Origin: Marchantia polymorpha subsp. ruderalis | Taxonomy: Eukaryota > Streptophyta > Marchantiopsida > Marchantiales > Marchantiaceae | Assembly: GCA_037833965.1 (NCBI GenBank) | Contig: AP031354.1 | Coordinates: 14,052,001 to 14,116,000, forward strand | Direction: 5' to 3' | Length of the DNA: 64,000 bases | Shown here: positions 57,850 through 64,000 of the stretch, in pieces | Position numbering within the stretch: position 1 is the stretch's first letter | Layout of the letters: every line of letters begins with the position of its first letter | Translations under genes and position numbers: made by a program | The notes under the pieces: model-generated | What the model was told of the DNA's origin: nothing | What the model saw: the letters and a program-made list of their open reading frames with translations, nothing else | Database searches by the model: none

Positions 57850-59773
57850 GCTATTATTGGAACTTGTGTTCGGCTTTTATTTAGTTTAGTTTTTATTTCT
57901 TTTATTTAGTCGAGTAGTTATTCTCAAAACTTGTGTTTGAAATATATTTCATATATACAATTTTTATCTTTGAGTGCATCAAGGTTTATTTAGGTTGAAA
58001 ATATTATCTATACTCAAATCGTCCAATTTTAATTTTAATATATTTTTCTCTAGAAAAATTCATTATTCTATTTTAAATACGAATTATATACTTGAAGGTA
58101 TCACTTTATGTCAAATAGTATTTGAATATTTTTCTTCTCTTTTCTGAAGTCAATCTAAATGCTAAAAATAATTTTTGACATAGTTCATATATACAATTTT
58201 TATTTTTGAGTGCATCAAAATTTAATTAGGTTGAAAATATTATCTATTCATCTTCAATTTGTGGTTTCTAAATTTTTTTCAACTCTTTATGTTTTATTAT
58301 AATTTATAAACTTCTCAAATCGTCCAATTTTGATTTTGATATATTTTTCCACAAAAAAGTCATTATTCTGTTTTAAATATGAATTAAATATTCCAAGGTT
58401 TCATTTTTTGCCAATTAGTACTTGAATATTTTTCAAATTTTACATTTAATGTATGTAAATTCTTGGGATTGTTTTTTCTATTCCCAAGAACAATTCTAAA
58501 GAACAATTTATGGGTTTTTTTAATAAAAAATCATTTTTCATTTTTATTTTTTATATATTTCCAAATTGAAACATTTTTTTCTCAATAATCAACACATATA
58601 TTATTCGTAATTTAGATGGTGTCAAAATATCAAGATTTTATGGAAATTGAATCAAAATATAACAAATGAGATTAAAATAATCTACCTATTTTTAAAAATG
58701 ACAAAAAAATTCTACAATATAGATTATATGTCTTCATTGGTTTCAGATGTGATTTACCATCTTGAAAATAAATATTTCATTTCATTTGCATTTCGTATAA
58801 CTTTACTTACATATCTTTAATACTTAGTTGTCTTTATTCCAAATTCTTACACTGGTTCAAGTTTTGTAAACTTTGTAAAGTTCAAAAATCAAATTGGACC
58901 GTTAGATCTTACTAATATTTATTGTATACGCCGGATACATACTAAAACTAATATTGAACGGTTCAGATTTTACATCTATGTAATATACACATTTACAATA
59001 ATTGTTTCAATCTTTTATCACTTTTAATTCTTTCAGATCTTTCATATATTTCAATAATATAAGAAATGGTTACTGAAAATTTTAACTCATGTTTATCAAA
59101 TTTATTACTATTTTGAATTGAATTTTCAGATTCTCTATATTGGAAAAATAAAATTTAAAATAATAATAAAATGCATATTTAAATATTATTAATTTATAAT
59201 ATATAGAGATTAGTTGTCTAATTTATTAGTGTCAAACAATTTTTTTTTAAATTTAAGATGAAAATTTATTATATTTTTTTCATTTTTATATAGTGTATTC
59301 TATGACTCAAATAGAGTTTAGATTCAGAATTTCCTGAAAATTTCACAATATTTTTTTTTCTCATATTTCAATTTTAATAAATATATCATGATTTTTTCAA
59401 AAATTATTTCATTATTATTATTTTTTTATTTCAATTTTTAAATTTATTCATTTTTCATTAATTGCAGAAATTCTCTAAATAAATACAATTGAGTCTAGAA
59501 ATTATAATATTGAGAGGAGTACGTGGTATAGGAGCAGAGCAACCCATGTGAGGGGGGGGGGGGGAGGAAGGAGATTTTGAACCGTTCGAGTGGGGGCTTA
59601 TTTGAGTCGCGGCGCAACTCCGCCTTTGCTCCTCAACCACAAATCCCCTCGGCTCCTCCCCATCGGCCACGTAGGGGTCCGGACCGATGGTTAACCGGTT
59701 AACCATCGGGACCGGTTAAAACCTCAGTTAACCGTTAACCGATACGGCGAAATCTCGGATCGTTTAACCGTTA
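57850..59773. other. Non-coding right part of the hAT element
   Basis: Very AT-rich, with an internal duplication (ATACAATTTTTATCTTTGAG blocks near 57954 and 58191). A run of 13 G at 59552-59564 precedes a GC-rich end. A 26-bp perfect palindrome, CCGATGGTTAACC and its complement, lies at 59684-59709. The minus frame 59458-59706 covers these ends and is not called. Confidence 0.7.
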
Positions 59774-59802
59774 ACCGGACCGTGGCCAAACCTAGTTCTA
59801 AC

Positions 59803-60888
59803 AAGCATAAATATTGCTTACGTGGCGCTCCCAATTAATACACTCAATCCTTATCTAACAAGCACACAAATTGCTGATATGACATTGTCAACTAACACAC
59901 ATACTCTTTATTTACCAAGCACGCTGATCGCTGACGTGACAACTATGACTAGTGCGCTCCAAAGTAACTATATAAATATTTTGTGTAAACTCTACTTTAG
60001 TTTTAACTAACTAAAGATGATAAGTTAATGATTGAATGTAGTAGTTAGTTTGTTGGTTGAAAACGTTATGTCAGCCATCCGTATGCTTGTTATGATTATC
60101 TGTTACGTCATCACTCCACTAGGAGTAGAATGTATGATGAGGATGAGATCTTATCTTCTTATATTTGTTGGTGTAACCATCTTTAGTTAGTTATAACTAA
60201 AGTAGAATTTACTCAAGCTTGAGTAGAGTAGATGATAGTGGAATATCTACAGTGTCACGTCGGCAATCTGTGTGTTAGTTGGAAACGACACATCATCAAT
60301 CCATGTGCTAGTTAAATGTGTTAGTTGGGAACAACACGTGATCAATCCGTGTGCTTGTTAGATAAGGATTGAGTGTGCTAGTTGGTGTATTAGCTGGTAG
60401 CGACACGTCAACAATTTGTGTGCTCTTTACTTATATCCACCATTTTTTTAATCCACTAGGAGTGGATTGGATGGTGGTTATGATATCTTATCTCTTTGTA
60501 CTTGTTGGTAAGAGCTATATAAGGGAGAGGAAAACCATTGTTGGTATCTCTCATCTTCAAAGTTTATGTTTTCATCTTTGAGTGAACTTCTGTTTTAACT
60601 ATAGTGTTAAAACATAGCAATGTGAGATAAACGCGATTCAAGCAGCGAACTCTATTGTCTATCAATGTGACCTTTTAAACTAATGAAGCTTAAAGTTCAT
60701 GATATTAGGCATACTATCCAATGAAAGTCTCATCTTAACTGTATTTTGTATTCTTCCAAAATTAACAAAATTGGATCTCAATTTGCAGAGCTTTGCATCA
60801 TGTACAAGAATGTATCAACGTGTATGGAAGCAACAGATTCATGCGATCATCAGTGTTCGTTTAACGATGCATGATCACTAGACTTGAG
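59803..60888. repeat. Dispersed repeat flanking the hAT element, right side
   Basis: Contains several imperfect copies of a 50-60-bp motif (GTTAGTTGG, ACAACACGTGATCAATC, GTGTGCTTGTTAGA) at about 60240-60420. A TATA-bearing block follows (CTATATAAGGGAGAGG at about 60516). The motif also occurs at 24.33-24.86 and 27.99-28.05 kb around the Copia element. AATCCACTAGGAGTGGATTGG near 60450 has a counterpart near 28036. No coding capacity. Confidence 0.65.
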
Positions 60889-63405
60889 TAATAGTGGCAA
60901 TTGCGTAAAATATGCCACCTAGTGTCACTATTAGTACTCGCCAGCGTGCCACTGTTAGGGGTCTGTGACACACTCTGTGAAGTGCCGTGGAACCAGGATG
61001 GCGGTGCGCACTATTGACTATTTGATTTGTTGGCTTGTGCTGAACTATCCATCTAAAGAAGCGAACTACATCATTCCAGACAGGCCACGAGGTGACATAC
61101 AGTCTACGGGTGACTGATGTTGATTCAAAGATGAAATTGATCCGTAGTGTTGTTTGCCGATTTTGTGAAATTTTTGGGAGAGAGAAACAAACTGGAAGGA
61201 AAAGAAAGTCAACAAGTAATGCCTAGTACTACACAACCTCGTTTAGGCTTGAGAGCTACCGCAAGCACAACAAGACACCTCACAAGTTCAATTGGATGAA
61301 GTATCAAGCACTTGCAGATGACAAAAAGGGGAGCTTCTTTGACAGAGTAGTGCAAATCAAGAACTCTTCTCAGCCATTTTAGATTTGAAATTGCACCGCG
61401 ACTCTTCAAATTGATTTGGCCATTGTCGACACGATCATTGGCAGCATGTATTTTGATTTTGATGATAAATCTGATTTAGATGAAGAAGCCTACGAAGTGG
61501 AGGTCGCTCTCTGCAGAGATGGTCGCCGCCGTCCAGACCTAACACTTTCAGAAATCCAAAAGCGGCCTTTGAGTATCTTCGTTCGGGCCCAAGATTCTTC
61601 TTCAGAGAATAATGAAAATGCTCATGTTGCTGCGTACAAGGTAGCGATCAAGAACGACATCTTGTTTGATATCGTCATTGAGTTCACTTCCCTTGGTTCA
61701 TCATTTCGCCTCACTTCTTGTCTTGCTAAGTCGACGAAGGAACTCACAAGAATGGCTTGCTACTCTGGTTGCAACCGTCGCAAAGTCTCATCGTTCCTTC
61801 AAGTGATGTGCGCATCAAACCTGCAGATGCTTTTTGATCTTCTTACCTATTGCTAGGCTTTCTCGTTGGCATCGGATGGGTCTGCACACTAATGCATATC
61901 CTATCTTGACATTCGATTTCACTTTTGGACCGGCGACGACATCCACAACTTTCACTTGTTGGCTTTGCCTACGAACAAGCGTCACACGTGACAATCAATG
62001 TTCGACACGGTCGTGAAGGTGTTGGATGTCATTTGTCCAGACTGGAGAGACTATTTGATCGGCTTTGCGACCGATGAAGCAAGGAACATGAGAGGACGGC
62101 ACGTCGGTCTGCTGACCTTCTTGGACAATGCCACTGGATCCAATTTTATCAAGGTTTGATGTGGTGCACATCAGCTTGACCTCATCATGGCCGACGTTTA
62201 TCACAACTTGCTCCAAGACAAATTCTATTATGTTCTCGTGGCCTTTATTGGCTACGTGCAACGCCAGTAGAATCTGATTGCTAAGATGAAGACGACATGT
62301 CCGAACGTTGTCATTACACGTTGGTTTTCTAGGATTAATGGCATGACATGATTCAAGAAGCACATTATCGTTGTTAAGGTGTACTTGAACGAGAAGCTCC
62401 CGCCATGCCGGCCATCTGCAATCTTGTGGATGCTTAGAATGACACTTCATTCTTTTGCACAAGAAGTGTCACTGGTGTTCATGCGACTCCAGGGCATGAC
62501 AACTTTGATGTTCCAGCAAATGGTCGAGTTGTCTAATCTATTGCAGATGTTTTGCCGGTTGGTGGGGGGCAAAGTATCATTGTTTCAGTCCGAGTTGCAA
62601 GCCATGGCAGAGGCAGCAGGTGATTCCGGTGATCATGTTATGATTGGGCAAAACATCTCTCGAACGTTGAGCAGTTCGTTCGGGGCATTGGAACTTTCAT
62701 GTCGGCCAAGCTCGACGAGATTCCTACCGAGAACGGCGCGCGGCTTCACGTTTTTCAACTTGTTGGTTTGACGTTTCTTTCAACGGCTTTGCAGCTCATG
62801 TCGATCATTGTCAAGCAAAACAATGTAAATGAGCAAGCTTTTGCCAATTATCAATTTCCATTAGTTATGCCGCATGAGCTTCTTAACTACATGCGATTCT
62901 AGTTTTGTGCCATCGTTCGCAGGCATATTCTACGATTGCAGCCAGCCAAGTTTACACCACAGCAAATCAAAGACATCGAAGAATAACACGGAGAGCTTAT
63001 TTAATGCTACCATGCCAAGAAAATTTTGAAATTAACAATCAATGCCTGCGATCACAAGACTTCATTTAGGGATCACAGGTTGAAGTCTCCTTGGATCGCA
63101 ATTCTTGGCTCTATTTGAGTTTGCAGGAGGCTTGGTTACGGTCTTTCCCGAAACTTCAGCAGTGGAGGCAGATTTCTCCAGGCTAAGGCGTGAGAAGGAT
63201 ATATTCAAGCAGAGCCTTTCTGATTTTGGGCTCGAGTGTGTACTCCATGCTCAACAGCACAAAGTGCTACTAAAAATCACAACGAAGAACTGATGGTGTT
63301 GCTATTTATATGGAGTTTGTATAGTGCCACTTTGATGCCACTAATAAAGATCTGGACATGCCACTATTTATTTGATATCGACACTAGTGGCAAATGCCAC
63401 TATTA
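60889..63405 (+). mobile_element. Decayed hAT-like DNA transposon, 2.5 kb
   Basis: The left end TAATAGTGGCAATTGC (60889) and the right end read inward, TAATAGTGGCATTTGC, match at 15 of 16 bases. Further GTGGCA/TGCCAC words cluster within 100 bases of both ends, like hAT subterminal repeats. Almost all the interior is a decayed transposase gene. I could not find an 8-bp target duplication, so the exact ends are provisional. Confidence 0.75.
61141..63293 (+). pseudogene. hAT-like transposase pseudogene
   Basis: Many stops and at least two frame changes, but the order of conserved blocks is clear. CRFCEIFGRE near 61154 (zinc-finger-like start). SLASDGSAH and TFGPATT/FHFWTGDD near 61862-61940. 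VVKVLDVICPDWRDYLIGFA and DEARNMRGRHVGLLTFLDNA at 62010-62130. CGAHQLDLIMADVY, GYVQRQ-stop-NLI, CPNVVITRW. A helical region from 62379. C-terminal FAGGLVTVFPETSAVEADFS and KQSLSDFGLECVLHAQQ at 63115-63260 (dimerisation domain). From memory this layout resembles hAT-like transposases abundant in oomycetes; that is recollection, not a search. It cannot make a functional protein. Confidence 0.85.
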
Positions 63406-64000
63406 TGCATGTCTGATGATCACTGTCATGTCTGTCAAGCCGTTTCAATTTTTTGATCGATTTTATTGGCAGACTAGATTCACCGCTTTCCAACACGGAG
63501 ACGATCAAAAACGTGAAATTCCGGAATGATTTATTTAACATGCCATTGATTGATTTTTTTCTGAAATTATTTGTCCAATGTAAACAATATGATCTTTTGA
63601 GCACATTAAAGCAATGAAACATGCAATTTTTTGTTTTCATGATAAGATTTTTGGGAAACAATGTTTATTGGTTGATTGTTGATCAGAGGTGATTCCATCT
63701 GTGGTATTTTTTTGCAAGGAAGACATTATTGATCGTTGCTGCGCTTGCTATCACAACCTAGCACCAAGGAGATGCAAAGATACAACTCTGTACATCCTAG
63801 AGAACACTCTTGACACTTCGAGAGGTAGCAAACTTATTCTCACAACAGTGATTGTCTCGGCATATAGATTGTACATCCTCAATATTGTTTACATTGACAG
63901 GGTTAAATCTACTGTGCCATGTCGATGATGCCCTCCACAAGGTGCTCACTTCCTTCAAGCTACTAGGTTGAGTCTATCCAGAAGTAAAAAGTTTGTTATT
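63406..64000. other. Right edge of window, no gene seen
   Basis: Short frames on both strands (63368-63661 -, 63689-63928 +) resemble nothing known and have no splice context. Confidence 0.4.

Larger units (their letters stand above)
53125..59794 (+). mobile_element. hAT DNA transposon, 6.67 kb, with TIRs and 8-bp target duplication
   Basis: The left end TAGGCTTGGCCACGGTCCGGT (53125-53145) and the right end read inward on the minus strand, TAGGTTTGGCCACGGTCCGGT (59794-59774), match at 20 of 21 bases. The 8-bp target duplication GTTCTAAC is perfect (53117-53124 and 59795-59802), as expected for hAT. Both ends carry subterminal AACCGGTTAACC motifs, probable transposase binding sites. One transposase gene lies in the middle. 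The flanking 2.8 kb (left) and 1.9 kb (right) of the element are non-coding. Confidence 0.95.

Noticed and set aside
59552..59564. Run of 13 G inside the hAT element
   Set aside because: A single homopolymer run, prone to sequencing error; not a G-quadruplex array.

Overview
The window is nuclear DNA of a land plant. It carries spliced genes with GT-AG introns for a plant wax ester synthase/diacylglycerol acyltransferase (WSD), the photosystem II antenna protein CP26 (LHCB5) and a plant-type CutA. The CP26 sequence and very AT-rich spacers filled with old transposons fit a bryophyte, perhaps a moss. The clade is an inference; 'land plant' is firm.

Layout. 0.1-4.1 kb: WSD gene (+), seven exons, followed by four copies of a 174-bp tandem repeat. 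5.2-12.1 kb: AT-rich spacer with a 0.6-kb MITE-like inverted-repeat element and small duplications. 12.1-20.9 kb: mid-GC DNA with no gene I can recognise, a 36-bp perfect palindrome and a 3 x 138-bp array. 20.9-24.85 kb: extremely AT-rich. 24.86-27.99 kb: a Copia LTR retrotransposon with intact ends and target duplication, but with gag, protease and integrase missing and a GC-rich, tRNA-like segment inside. 29.84-37.18 kb: an unusual retroelement coding for Gag, zinc knuckles, a retropepsin-like domain and a C5-cytosine DNA methyltransferase joined to a PHD finger, with terminal sequences arranged A1 - internal - B1 A2 B2. 39.8-41.2 kb: LHCB5 (-). 44.7-45.5 kb: large inverted repeat. 47.3-49.0 kb: CUTA (-), in small exons that are easy to miss. 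52.0-52.5 kb: hAT-like transposase relic. 53.1-59.8 kb: a 6.67-kb hAT transposon with terminal inverted repeats and 8-bp target duplication. 60.9-63.4 kb: a second, decayed hAT-like element whose transposase belongs to the same family as the 52-kb relic.

The host genes are unrelated housekeeping and photosynthesis functions and form no operon-like unit. The main novelty is the methyltransferase-PHD retroelement. Cytosine methyltransferases captured by retrotransposons have been reported in dinoflagellates and charophyte algae, and this looks like a land-plant relative or parallel case. This copy is dead: six in-frame stops, each one C-to-T change from a glutamine codon, and a frameshift. It also lacks reverse transcriptase and integrase. 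A second pattern is that the Copia element and the hAT element sit in the same short motif of a dispersed repeat.

All coordinates come from reading the sequence by eye. No alignments or database searches were run.
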